From the NCBI GenBank assembly GCA_041558415.1, contig JBFFEY010000001.1:124001-188000 (forward strand): a stretch of 64,000 bases of DNA, given 5' to 3'. Position numbers and translations under genes: made by a program. Below are positions 26,277-34,717 of the stretch, piece by piece. The DNA comes from SG8-39 sp041558415 (lineage in GTDB: Bacteria; Pseudomonadota; Gammaproteobacteria; Burkholderiales; SG8-39). Positions within the stretch are counted from its first letter, which is position 1; each line of letters opens with the position of its first letter. The notes beneath the pieces are model-generated. The model made no database searches, was not told the DNA's origin, and saw only the letters and a program-made list of their open reading frames with translations.

Positions 26277-27267
26277 CGGACGCTCCGTACAGCCAGCAGG
26301 CGACGAGCCCCGAACCGACCGGGCCGAGCGCGGGGCGCTCGGCCTCGCAGCGCGCCAGGCGCTGCGGGCAGCGCGGGTTGAAGGCGCAGCCCGGCGGAAT
26401 GGCGTTCAGGCGCGGCATGGCGCCCTCGATCTGCGCCAGCCGCGCGTGGCGTTTGCCCGCACCGCGGCCAAGCTTCGGAATCGAGCCCATCAGCCCGACC
26501 GTGTAGGGATGGCGCGGCGCATGGATCACGTCGCGCACCGGGCCGACCTCGACGATGCGACCGGCGTACATCACGGCGACGCGGTCGGCGGTCTCGGCGA
26601 TCACGCCCATGTCGTGCGTGATCAGCATGACTGCGGTGCCGTGCTGGCGCGCGAGGCGCTTGAGCAGCGCGATGATCTGCGCCTGGATGGAGACGTCGAG
26701 CGCGGTGGTCGGCTCGTCCGCGATCACCAGCCGCGGCTCGGCGGCGAGCGCCAGCGCGATCACGACGCGTTGGCGCATGCCGCCGGAAAACTGGTGCGGG
26801 TAATGCTCGAAGCGCGCCTCGGCGGCCGGGATGCCGACCTCGCCGAGCAGCGCGATGGCGCGCGCCCGCGCCTGCACGGCGTCGAGATCGAGATGCGTGG
26901 TGATGGTCTCGACGAGTTGGCGGCCGATCGTGTAGAGCGGGTTGAGCGAGGTCAGCGGATCCTGAAAGATCGCGCCGATGCGCCGGCCGCGCACGCGCCG
27001 CATGCGCTCGGGCGGGAGAGCGTCGATGCGTTCGCCCTCGAGCCGGATCTGGCCCGCGGCGATGCGCCCGGGCGCTTCGAGCAGGCCGATGATGGCGGCA
27101 CCGGTGAGCGACTTGCCGGCCCCCGACTCGCCGACTACGCCGAGAATCTCGCCCGGCGCGATGGAGAACGAGACGTCGTCGACCGCGACCAGCGTGCCGA
27201 ACCGCGTCGGGAACTCGACGCGCAGGGCGCGCACGTCGAGCAGGGGCGGCGGCGTCGTTGCCGGCAT
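26269..27267 (-). CDS. peptide/nickel-type ABC importer ATPase (DppD-like)
   Basis: A 332-residue ATPase with Walker A GESGAGKS, signature FSGGMRQRVVIALAL and Walker B LVIADEPTTALD, followed by the peptide-importer C-terminal extension (CAFNPRCPQRLARC). ATG 27265-27267 is chosen because it lies just past the permease stop at 27272; the longer frame would overlap it. It energises import with the DppF-like subunit. Confidence 0.92.
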   Translation of the reverse strand: MPATTPPPLLDVRALRVEFPTRFGTLVAVDDVSFSIAPGEILGVVGESGAGKSLTGAAIIGLLEAPGRIAAGQIRLEGERIDALPPERMRRVRGRRIGAIFQDPLTSLNPLYTIGRQLVETITTHLDLDAVQARARAIALLGEVGIPAAEARFEHYPHQFSGGMRQRVVIALALAAEPRLVIADEPTTALDVSIQAQIIALLKRLARQHGTAVMLITHDMGVIAETADRVAVMYAGRIVEVGPVRDVIHAPRHPYTVGLMGSIPKLGRGAGKRHARLAQIEGAMPRLNAIPPGCAFNPRCPQRLARCEAERPALGPVGSGLVACWLYGASDD

Positions 27268-27271
27268 CGGC

Positions 27272-28186
27272 TCAGCGCAGCTTGGGGTTGAGCGCGTCAC
27301 GCAGCCAGTCGCCGAGCAGGTTGACCGAGAGCACCAGCACCACCAGCGCGAGCCCCGGGAAAATCGTGATCCACCACTCGCCGGAAAAGAGGAAGTCGTT
27401 ACCGATGCGGATCAGGGTGCCGAGCGAGGGTTGCGTCGGCGGCATGCCGACGCCGAGGAAGGACAGCGTCGCTTCGGTGATGATCGCGGTGGCGATGTGA
27501 ATCGTCGCCAGCACCAGCACCGGGCCCATCACGTTCGGTAGCACGTGGCGCAGCATGATCGCCGCCGGCGCGCGGCCGATGACGCGTGCCGCCTGCACGT
27601 ACTCCTTGTTGCGCTCGACCAGCGTCGAGCCGCGCACGGTGCGCGCGTACTGCACCCAGCCGGAAACGCCGATCGCCAGGATCAGCACCGGGATGGCGAT
27701 GTGCGCGTGCGCGTCGGCGGGCAGCGCGACGCGCGCCACGCCGTCGATCAATAGCGCGATGAGGATGGCCGGAAAGGAGAGCTGCACGTCGGCCACGCGC
27801 ATGATGAAGGCGTCCAGCCGGCCGCCGCCATAGCCGGCGAGCAGGCCCAGGCCGACGCCGAGCAGCATGGCGAACAGCACCGCGGCGATGCCGACGCCGA
27901 GCGAGACGCGCGCACCGTACATGATGGTGGAGAGCACGTCGCGTCCCTGGTCGTCGGTGCCGAGCAGGAACTTGGTGCCGCCGCCGTCGCTCCATACGGG
28001 TGGCGTAAAGGCGTCGTTCAGGTCGAGGGTGGCCAGATCGAAGGGGTTGTGCGGTGCGAGCCAGGGTGCGAACAGCGCGCCCGCCGCACAGATCAGCGTC
28101 AGCAGGGCCGCTGCGATGGTGACCGGCGAGCGGCGGAAGCTGTAGACGAGGTCCGAATCCCAGGCTCGAACGAGGGCGGCGCGCAT
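27272..28186 (-). CDS. peptide/nickel-type ABC importer permease (DppC-like)
   Basis: A 304-residue inner-membrane protein with an N-terminal OppC_N segment (about 17-66), a GTDDQGRDVLSTIMYGARVSL loop and five further membrane helices. The EAA loop is AARVIGRAPAAIMLRHVLPNV. It forms the pore with the DppB-like permease encoded 3 kb upstream. A hairpin with a short U-tract separates it from the binding-protein gene. Confidence 0.93.
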   Translation of the reverse strand: MRAALVRAWDSDLVYSFRRSPVTIAAALLTLICAAGALFAPWLAPHNPFDLATLDLNDAFTPPVWSDGGGTKFLLGTDDQGRDVLSTIMYGARVSLGVGIAAVLFAMLLGVGLGLLAGYGGGRLDAFIMRVADVQLSFPAILIALLIDGVARVALPADAHAHIAIPVLILAIGVSGWVQYARTVRGSTLVERNKEYVQAARVIGRAPAAIMLRHVLPNVMGPVLVLATIHIATAIITEATLSFLGVGMPPTQPSLGTLIRIGNDFLFSGEWWITIFPGLALVVLVLSVNLLGDWLRDALNPKLR

Positions 28187-28215
28187 GTCCTGTTACGGGC
28201 GCAGGGGCCAACGCG

Positions 28216-28238
28216 AAAAGGGGCGGTCACCCGCCCCT
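28216..28238 (-). terminator. intra-operon hairpin (partial terminator or mRNA stabiliser)
   Basis: On the minus strand AGGGGCGG pairs with CCGCCCCT around a 4-base loop (28219-28238), followed by a short TTTT (28216-28219). It sits between the binding-protein stop and the DppC-like permease start. Such structures often protect the abundant binding-protein mRNA and lower permease expression. Confidence 0.5.
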
Positions 28239-28263
28239 CGTCGCCGCGCCGTGCGCCGAAACC

Positions 28264-29844
28264 CTATTTGATCGTCACCCAGCGCAGATAGTTGAAGTTG
28301 TCGGCGAGCTGCACGAGGCTGACGTTCTTCTTCATGCCCCAGCTGAGCGCCTGCTGGTGCAGCGGGATGTGGCCGAACGCTTCCTTGTGGATCTTGAAGG
28401 CCTCGCTGATCATCGCCTGGCGCTTCTTCGGATCGGTTTCCGAGGAAATCTGCGCGGTCAGCTCATCCACGCGCGTGTTCGAGTAGCTGCCGAGGTTGAA
28501 CTGTCCCTGGCCCTTCGGTTCCGCGGCGGGCGTCGCCATCAGCGCGAACAGCGGGTTGTGCGAATCGTAGGAGCCGGGCGTCCAGCCGAGCAGGTAGAAC
28601 GAGGTGTCGCGCTTCAGGATCTTGGGAAAGTACGTCGCCTTCGGCTCGGCGGTCAGGTTCACCTTGACGCCGATCTTGGCGAGCATCGCCGCGACCGCCT
28701 GGCAGATTTCGGCGTCGTTGACATAGCGGTCGTTCGGGCAGTTCATGCCGACCTCGAAGCCCTGGGGGTAGCCCGCGTCAGAAAGCAGCTTCTTCGCCGC
28801 GTTCGGGTCGTAGGCGTAGCGCCCGTTGAGCGCCTTGTCGAAGCCGTTGATGCCCGGCGCGACCATCAGGCCGGTGGGGGCGGAAGCGCCGCGCATGATG
28901 CGCTTCTGGATGGCGGCGATGTCGATCGCCTGGTAGAACGCCCTGCGTACGCGCACGTCCTTGAACGGGTTCTTGCCCTTGACGCTGGAAAACAGCAGCT
29001 CGTCGCGCGCCTGGTCCATGCCGAGGAAGATCGTGCGCAGCTCCGGCCCCTGCAGCACCTTGAGCTTCGGGTTGGCGTCGATGCGCGCGACGTCCTGCAG
29101 CGGGACCGGCTGCATCATGTCGATCTCGCCCGAGATCAGCGCGGCGACGCGGGTGGCGTTGTTGCCGATCGGCGTGAAGATCACCTCGGTGAGGTTGTGC
29201 TCCTTCTTGCCCCACCAGTTCGGGTTCGGCACCAGCACCGTGCGCACGCCCGGCTCGCGCGACTTGAGCATGAACGGACCGGTGCCGTTGGCGTGGGTGC
29301 TGGCGTAGTTCTCGACGCCCTTGCGCACGTCGCTCGGTTTGACCGCGTTGTTCTTCTCGCACCAGGCCTTCGACATCATGCGCCACTGCGTGATGACCTG
29401 CGGCAGGATGGGAAACGGGGTCGCGGTGACGATGTCGATGGTGTGATCGTCGATCTTCTTGATTTCCTTTACCGAGCCGACATAGGACTTGATGTCGGAG
29501 CCCTCGCCCTTGGCCCGCTCGTAGGAAAAGATGACGTCCTCTGCCGTGAATGGCGTGCCGTCGTGGAAGGTCACGCCCTTGCGCAGGTTGAAGCGCCACA
29601 CCGTGGGCGCGGTCTGCTTCCACTCGGTGGCGAGCCCCGGCACCAGCTCGAGCTTCTTGCCGCGCTCGATCAGCGGCTCGTACAGGTTGCCGGTGAAATT
29701 GAGCAGCAGGCTCTCGTTCAGCATCATCGGGTCCATCGACAGGGCGTCGCCCTGGTCGGCGTACTTGAAGGTCTTGGCCTGACCACCGGTGAACGCGATG
29801 GCGAGCGCGACGCCGGCCAGGCCGGCGAGCAAGCGGTGCTTCAT
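28264..29844 (-). CDS. peptide/nickel-type ABC importer substrate-binding protein
   Basis: A 526-residue periplasmic protein: signal peptide 1-23, then a family-5 solute-binding fold opening FKYADQGDALSMDPMMLNE, with the signature FNLRKGVTFHDGTPFTAEDVIFSYERA. The ligand could be a di- or oligopeptide or an amino-acid conjugate; the amidohydrolase gene directly upstream favours an N-acylated or peptide-like compound. ATG 29842-29844 follows a strong GGAGGAGGG ribosome-binding site. Confidence 0.92.
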   Translation of the reverse strand: MKHRLLAGLAGVALAIAFTGGQAKTFKYADQGDALSMDPMMLNESLLLNFTGNLYEPLIERGKKLELVPGLATEWKQTAPTVWRFNLRKGVTFHDGTPFTAEDVIFSYERAKGEGSDIKSYVGSVKEIKKIDDHTIDIVTATPFPILPQVITQWRMMSKAWCEKNNAVKPSDVRKGVENYASTHANGTGPFMLKSREPGVRTVLVPNPNWWGKKEHNLTEVIFTPIGNNATRVAALISGEIDMMQPVPLQDVARIDANPKLKVLQGPELRTIFLGMDQARDELLFSSVKGKNPFKDVRVRRAFYQAIDIAAIQKRIMRGASAPTGLMVAPGINGFDKALNGRYAYDPNAAKKLLSDAGYPQGFEVGMNCPNDRYVNDAEICQAVAAMLAKIGVKVNLTAEPKATYFPKILKRDTSFYLLGWTPGSYDSHNPLFALMATPAAEPKGQGQFNLGSYSNTRVDELTAQISSETDPKKRQAMISEAFKIHKEAFGHIPLHQQALSWGMKKNVSLVQLADNFNYLRWVTIK

Positions 29845-29863
29845 AAAACCCTCCTCCAGGGAA

Positions 29864-31072
29864 TCAGTCGAGCGGCAGCGCTGCCTCGGCGAGCGCCGCG
29901 AGATAACCCGCGCCGAGCGGTATGACGTCGTCGTTGAAGTCGTAGTTGGCGTTGTGCAGCGAGCAGCCGAGCGGCCCGCCGCCTTGGCCGAGCCAGACGT
30001 AGGCGCCGGGGCGCGCCTGCAGCATGTAGGAGAAGTCTTCGCCGCCCATCGTCGCATCGAGGTCGCGGAACACGTTCTGCGCCCCGAAGATGCGCTCGCC
30101 GACGCGCGCCGCGAACTCGGCCTCCTTTTCCGTGTTCACCGTCGCCGGGTAGCCGTGGCGGTAGTCGATCTCGGCGCTTGCGCCGAGCGACGTCGCGACC
30201 CCCGCCACGATCTCGCGCACCCGCCGCTCGGCGAGCTCGCGGGTCTCGGGCCGGAAGCTGCGCACCGTGCCGACCAGCTTGACGAACTCGGGGATGACGT
30301 TGAAGGCGCCGAGCTGGCTGGTCTGCATCGAGCACACGCTGACCACCACGGCATCGACCGGGCTGGCATTGCGGCTGGCGATCGTCTGCAGCGCGCTGAT
30401 GATGTGCGCCGTCGCCACCACCGGGTCGGCCGCCAGATGCGGCATCGCGCCGTGCCCGCCACGTCCGCGCACCGTGATCTGAATCTCGTCGGTTGCGGCC
30501 ATCATCGGCCCCGGCCGCACGGCGATCTGCCCCGGCTGCAGGCTCGGCCAGTTGTGCAGCGCGTAGACCTCGTTTGCCGGGAAGCGCTCGAACAGTCCTT
30601 CCTTCACCATGACCTGGCCGCCGCCGCCGCCTTCCTCGGCCGGCTGGAAGATCAGGTACACCGTGCCGTCGAAATTTCGCGTCTCGGCGAGATAGCGGCC
30701 GCAGCCGAGCAGCATTGTGGTGTGACCGTCGTGCCCGCAGGCGTGCATGCGACCTTCGTGCTTCGAGCGATACGGGACGTTGCCCAGTTCGTGCATCGGC
30801 AGGCAGTCCATGTCGGCACGCAGCCCGATGGCGCGCCCGCTCGTGCGACGGCGTCCCTCGATGACGCCGACCACGCCGGTCTTGGCCAGACCGCGGTGCG
30901 CCTCGATGCCCCAGGCGGCGAGCTTCTCGGCGACGATGTCCGAGGTGCGCTTCTCGTGGAAGCCGAGCTCGGGATGGGCGTGCAGGTCGCGCCGGATCGT
31001 CTGCAGCTCGCCGTGATACTTGCGAACCTGCTCGACCGGGCCGGAAAGTGCGGTTTCAACGGGTCGGTTCAT
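29864..31072 (-). CDS. M20-family amidohydrolase (hippurate hydrolase-like)
   Basis: A 402-residue metal-dependent amidohydrolase. Metal-site residues are visible in MHACGHDGHTTML (C112, H114, H117) and PAEEGGGGG (E146-E147, including the general base). A dimerisation domain lies in the middle (about 190-300) and a final HNANYDFND ligand block near the C-terminus. The family cleaves N-acyl amino acids, hippurate or amino-acid conjugates in the cytoplasm. Its place inside the importer operon suggests that it processes the imported compound. Confidence 0.9.
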   Translation of the reverse strand: MNRPVETALSGPVEQVRKYHGELQTIRRDLHAHPELGFHEKRTSDIVAEKLAAWGIEAHRGLAKTGVVGVIEGRRRTSGRAIGLRADMDCLPMHELGNVPYRSKHEGRMHACGHDGHTTMLLGCGRYLAETRNFDGTVYLIFQPAEEGGGGGQVMVKEGLFERFPANEVYALHNWPSLQPGQIAVRPGPMMAATDEIQITVRGRGGHGAMPHLAADPVVATAHIISALQTIASRNASPVDAVVVSVCSMQTSQLGAFNVIPEFVKLVGTVRSFRPETRELAERRVREIVAGVATSLGASAEIDYRHGYPATVNTEKEAEFAARVGERIFGAQNVFRDLDATMGGEDFSYMLQARPGAYVWLGQGGGPLGCSLHNANYDFNDDVIPLGAGYLAALAEAALPLD

Positions 31073-31082
31073 GGGCGCTGTC

Positions 31083-32063
31083 CTAGTGTGCGGCGGCGCG
31101 CTCGATGCGCAGGCGCGGATCGACCATATAGTAAAGCAGGTCGACCACGAGGTTGATAACGACGAAAAACAGTGCGATCAGGCAGAGATAGGCGGCCATC
31201 ACCGGGACGTCGGCGACGGTCACCGACTGGATGAACAGCAGACCCATGCCGGGCCACTGGAAGACCGTTTCGGTAATGATGGCAAAGGCGATGATCGCGC
31301 CGAGCTGCAGGCCGGTGATGGTGATGACGGGCACCAGGGTGTTCTTCAGCGCGTGCCCGAAATGGATCGCGCGGTCGGTCAGTCCGCGGGCGCGGGCGAA
31401 CTTGATGTAGTCGGTGCGCAGCACCTCGAGCATTTCCGAGCGCACCAGGCGCTGGATCAGGGTCATCTGGAAGAGCCCGAGCGTGATGGAAGGCAGGATC
31501 AGCGCCTTGAGGCCGGACAGGGTGAGCAGGCCGGTGCTCCACCATCCGACCGACACCGTGTCGCCGCGCCCGAACGACGGCAGCCAGCCGAGCAGCACCG
31601 CAAACACCAGAATCAGCAGGATGCCGATGAGGAAAGTCGGCAGCGACACGCCGACGAGCGACAGCGCCTGGATGAGATGGGCGAGCCAGCTGTCGCGCTT
31701 GAGCGCGGTGTAGACGCCGAGCAGTACGCCCGAGACCAGTGCCAGCAGCGCGGCCACCAGCGACAGCTCGAGCGTCGCCGGCAGGCGCTCGAGCACCACC
31801 GTCGACACCGGGCGCAGCTGGTGCAGGCTGAGGCCGAACTCGCCCTGCAGCGCGCGGCCGACGAACTTCGCGTACTGCAGGTAGAACGGCTTGTCGAGGT
31901 CGAGCGCCTCGGTCATGCGCTGGCGGTCCTCGGGCGTCGCGTCCTGGCCGAGCATGAACACCACCGGGTCGCCGACGTAGCGGAACAGCGCGAAGGCGAT
32001 CAGGCCGACTGCCAGCATGACCAGCACGGCCTGGCCGAGGCGACGAACGACGAAGGCGAGCAT
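31083..32063 (-). CDS. peptide/nickel-type ABC importer permease (DppB-like)
   Basis: A 326-residue inner-membrane protein beginning MLAFVVRRLGQAVLVMLAVGLIAF, the usual DppB/OppB opening. It has about six membrane helices and the EAA loop KFARARGLTDRAIHFGHALKNTLVPV. It is the first gene of the six-gene importer operon (DppB-like, amidohydrolase, binding protein, DppC-, DppD- and DppF-like). It diverges from mutY across a 92-bp gap in which I see no clear promoter. Confidence 0.93.
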   Translation of the reverse strand: MLAFVVRRLGQAVLVMLAVGLIAFALFRYVGDPVVFMLGQDATPEDRQRMTEALDLDKPFYLQYAKFVGRALQGEFGLSLHQLRPVSTVVLERLPATLELSLVAALLALVSGVLLGVYTALKRDSWLAHLIQALSLVGVSLPTFLIGILLILVFAVLLGWLPSFGRGDTVSVGWWSTGLLTLSGLKALILPSITLGLFQMTLIQRLVRSEMLEVLRTDYIKFARARGLTDRAIHFGHALKNTLVPVITITGLQLGAIIAFAIITETVFQWPGMGLLFIQSVTVADVPVMAAYLCLIALFFVVINLVVDLLYYMVDPRLRIERAAAH

Positions 32064-32155
32064 GAGGGCGACAGGGGCGGTGCCGCGGGGCCAAACATGT
32101 TGCCGCGCGCGCCCCGGGCCGTCAAACTGCGCGCCGCCGGTCCCGTTCCCCTGTC

Positions 32156-33280
32156 ATGAGCCGCTTTTCCCGCACCCTTGTTGCCTGGCAGCGCCGCGCC
32201 GGGCGTCACGACCTGCCCTGGCAGGGCACGCGCGACGCGTACCGCATCTGGCTCTCCGAGATCATGCTGCAGCAGACGCAGGTCGCAGCCGTGATCCCCT
32301 ACTACGAACGCTTCGTGGCGCGTTATCCCGACGTGCACAGCCTGGCGCGTGCCACGCAGCACGACGTGCTGCGTCTGTGGAGCGGCCTCGGATACTACGC
32401 GCGCGCGCGTAACCTGCATCGTGCCGCGCGCGTCGTCGTGCGCGAATACGGCGGGCGCTTTCCCGACACGGTCGATGGCCTCGCCGCGCTGCCCGGGGTC
32501 GGCCGCTCGACCGCCGGCGCGATTGCCGCCTTTGCCTTCGGTCGGCGTGCAGCGATTCTCGACGGCAACGTCAAGCGCCTGCTCGCGCGCTGCTTCGGCG
32601 TCGACGGCTACCCGGGCGCGCCACGGGTCGCGGCGCAACTATGGTCGCTCGCCGAATCGCTGCTGCCGCGTCGTGCGATCGAGACCTACACCCAGGCACT
32701 GATGGACCTCGGCGCCACGCTGTGTACGCGTGCCCGGCCACAGTGCGTGCGCTGTCCGCTCAAGGCGCAGTGCGTCGCCCTGCGCGAGGCGCGGGTGCAC
32801 CGTCTGCCGGCGCCGCGGCCGAAGAAGCGCCTGCCGCTGCGGCGAGAAACCTGGCTGGTCGCGCTGCACGACGGGCGCGTGCTGCTCGAGCGCCGCCCGG
32901 CGCAGGGTCTGTGGGGCGGCTTGTGGGCGTTCCCGCGCCTCGACCGGCGCGGCAGCGCGGCCGACGCGGTGCAGCGCGAACTCGGCACCGCAGCCGCGCA
33001 GATCGTACGGGGTGCGGCTTTCGAGCACGGCTTCACGCATTTCCGGCTGCGTGTGCAGCCGCTCGAGTGTGCGCTCGCGGCACCGCCGCCGGCGCCGCGT
33101 TCGCTGCGCCGCCGCTGGCTGTCGCCTGCGCAGGCGCGGCGCGCGGCAAAGCCCGCTCCCGTCACGCGCCTGCTGCAGGCGCTCGTCAGCGGGCGACGCG
33201 CGCCCCCAGTTCGGCCAGCGCCGCGTCGAGGCGCGCGAGGCGCTCGGCGCCGTCGTCCATCTGGAGCAAGGCCTGCTTGA
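32156..33280 (+). CDS. mutY: A/G-specific adenine DNA glycosylase
   Basis: A 374-residue base-excision enzyme that removes A mispaired with 8-oxoG. The helix-hairpin-helix region contains catalytic E35 (SEIMLQQTQ) and D136 (AILDGNVKR). The iron-sulfur ligands are C190, C197, C200 and C206. A NUDIX-like 8-oxoG-recognition domain follows (about 225-345). The last 30 or so residues are Arg/Pro-rich and lie antisense to the Lon-N-domain gene (95-bp overlap), so the natural C-terminus looks extended. Confidence 0.94.
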   Translation: MSRFSRTLVAWQRRAGRHDLPWQGTRDAYRIWLSEIMLQQTQVAAVIPYYERFVARYPDVHSLARATQHDVLRLWSGLGYYARARNLHRAARVVVREYGGRFPDTVDGLAALPGVGRSTAGAIAAFAFGRRAAILDGNVKRLLARCFGVDGYPGAPRVAAQLWSLAESLLPRRAIETYTQALMDLGATLCTRARPQCVRCPLKAQCVALREARVHRLPAPRPKKRLPLRRETWLVALHDGRVLLERRPAQGLWGGLWAFPRLDRRGSAADAVQRELGTAAAQIVRGAAFEHGFTHFRLRVQPLECALAAPPPAPRSLRRRWLSPAQARRAAKPAPVTRLLQALVSGRRAPPVRPAPRRGARGARRRRPSGARPA

Positions 33281-33791
33281 AGGTGAGCGGCAGCGGCAGG
33301 CGTTCGGCCAGCCGCGCGCTCACCCAGACGCTGGACTCGTAGCGGTAGGGCTGCGCGATCAGCGCGCCCTCGGTCTGTTCGACGATGGCGCGAAGAAAGC
33401 GCACGCAGCCCTGCTGCGCCTCGCCGACCTCGGCGTCACGCACGTCGGGCAGCGGTTCGATCGAGGCGCGTGCCAGGCCGTTCTTTTCGATGCGACGCTC
33501 GACGATGCGGAAGCGCTGCGTGCCCTGCGCGACGATGCTCAGCACGCCGAGCTGCGCCATGTCCCAGTGCTCGATCCGCGCCAGGCAGCCGACGTCTGCC
33601 GGCGTGGCCGGCGCGCCGACCTCGCGGCCCTCGCGGATGCAGCACACACCGAACGGTCGGCCGTTGCGCAGGCAGTCCTTCGCCATCTCGAGGTAACGCT
33701 GCTCGAACAGGCGCAGCGGCAGCAGCCCGTCCGGAAACAGCACCGTCTGCAACGGGAACAGGGCGACGTCTTCGAGCTGCGGCGCGCTCAT
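33186..33791 (-). CDS. Lon N-terminal (substrate-binding) domain protein
   Basis: A 201-residue stand-alone LON substrate-binding domain. It starts DVALFPLQTVLFPDGLLPLRLFEQRY and continues with ARIEHWD and GTQRFRIVER. The ATPase and protease domains of Lon are absent. Such small proteins are common in Proteobacteria and their function is unclear. It overlaps the rapZ stop region by 4 bp at its start and the 3' end of mutY by 95 bp in antisense. Confidence 0.87.
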   Translation of the reverse strand: MSAPQLEDVALFPLQTVLFPDGLLPLRLFEQRYLEMAKDCLRNGRPFGVCCIREGREVGAPATPADVGCLARIEHWDMAQLGVLSIVAQGTQRFRIVERRIEKNGLARASIEPLPDVRDAEVGEAQQGCVRFLRAIVEQTEGALIAQPYRYESSVWVSARLAERLPLPLTFKQALLQMDDGAERLARLDAALAELGARVAR

Positions 33792-34717
33792 GCGCCCGGT
33801 GCACTGCGTGCCAGCGCGCGGTGCCGTACCAGCACCTGCGCCTGCGGGCGCAGCGCCTCGGCCAGGCGCTCCGCGACGTACACCGAACGGTGCCGGCCGC
33901 CGGTGCAGCCGATGGCGACGGTCAGCGTGCTGCGGTTTTCCCGCAGGATGTCGGGCAGCCAGCGCTCGAGAAAGCCGTGCAGATCGCCGAGCATGCGTTG
34001 CACGGTCTCTTCGCGCGCGAGAAATTCGGCAACCGGCGCGTCCAGGCCGGTAAGCGGACGCAGCGCGTCCACATAGTGCGGGTTGGGCAGCATGCGTACG
34101 TCCACGACCCAGTCGGCGTCGAGCGGCAGGCCGTCGCGAAAGGCGAAGGATTCGATGAGCAACAGGGGCGCGCCGCTGCTCAGCGCCAGCAGCGATCGCA
34201 CCCAGCGGCGCAGATCCTGCGCGCGCACCTCGCTGGTGTCGATCCGTTCACCGAGGGCGGCGACCTCGGCGAGCAGGCTGCGCTCGTACTCGATCGCTTC
34301 GGCGAGAGTGCGCGTGGGGCCGAGCAGCGGATGGCGCCGGCGCGTCTCGGAAAAGCGCCGCAGCAGGGTCTGCGAAGCGGCCTCGAGGAACAGCAGACGG
34401 CAGTCGACGCCGCGCTTGCGCAAGGCAGTCATGCGCTCGGGCAGCGAGGCGAGCGCTGCGCTGCGGGCGTCGACACTCACCGCGACGCGGGCGTGGCCGG
34501 CCTCGGCCAGGAATGCGCTGACGTCGTCCAGCAGGGTGGCCGGCAGGTTGTCGACGCAGTAATAGCCGTCGTCCTCCAGCACTTTGAGGACCACGCTCTT
34601 GCCGGATCCGGAAAGACCGCTGATCAGCACGAGACGCATGCCGGCTGCCGATGACCCCCGCTCGCCGGGCGCTTCTTCCGCCTGCGCCGCGCCGCCCGCG
34701 CCGCGCGATTGCGTCAT
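33788..34717 (-). CDS. rapZ: RNase adapter protein RapZ
   Basis: A 309-residue nucleotide-binding protein with P-loop GLSGSGKS (residues 34-41). The family blocks RLLFLEAASQTLLRRFSETRRRHPL, DTSEVRAQDLRRW and the C-terminal IGCTGGRHRSVYVAERL are present. In enterics it guides RNase E to the small RNA GlmZ and controls amino-sugar synthesis. Translation from 34717 overlaps the hprK stop by 4 bp but adds 26 Gly/Ala/Glu-rich residues before the usual MRLVLISG start at 34639; either may be used. Confidence 0.93.
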   Translation of the reverse strand: MTQSRGAGGAAQAEEAPGERGSSAAGMRLVLISGLSGSGKSVVLKVLEDDGYYCVDNLPATLLDDVSAFLAEAGHARVAVSVDARSAALASLPERMTALRKRGVDCRLLFLEAASQTLLRRFSETRRRHPLLGPTRTLAEAIEYERSLLAEVAALGERIDTSEVRAQDLRRWVRSLLALSSGAPLLLIESFAFRDGLPLDADWVVDVRMLPNPHYVDALRPLTGLDAPVAEFLAREETVQRMLGDLHGFLERWLPDILRENRSTLTVAIGCTGGRHRSVYVAERLAEALRPQAQVLVRHRALARSAPGA

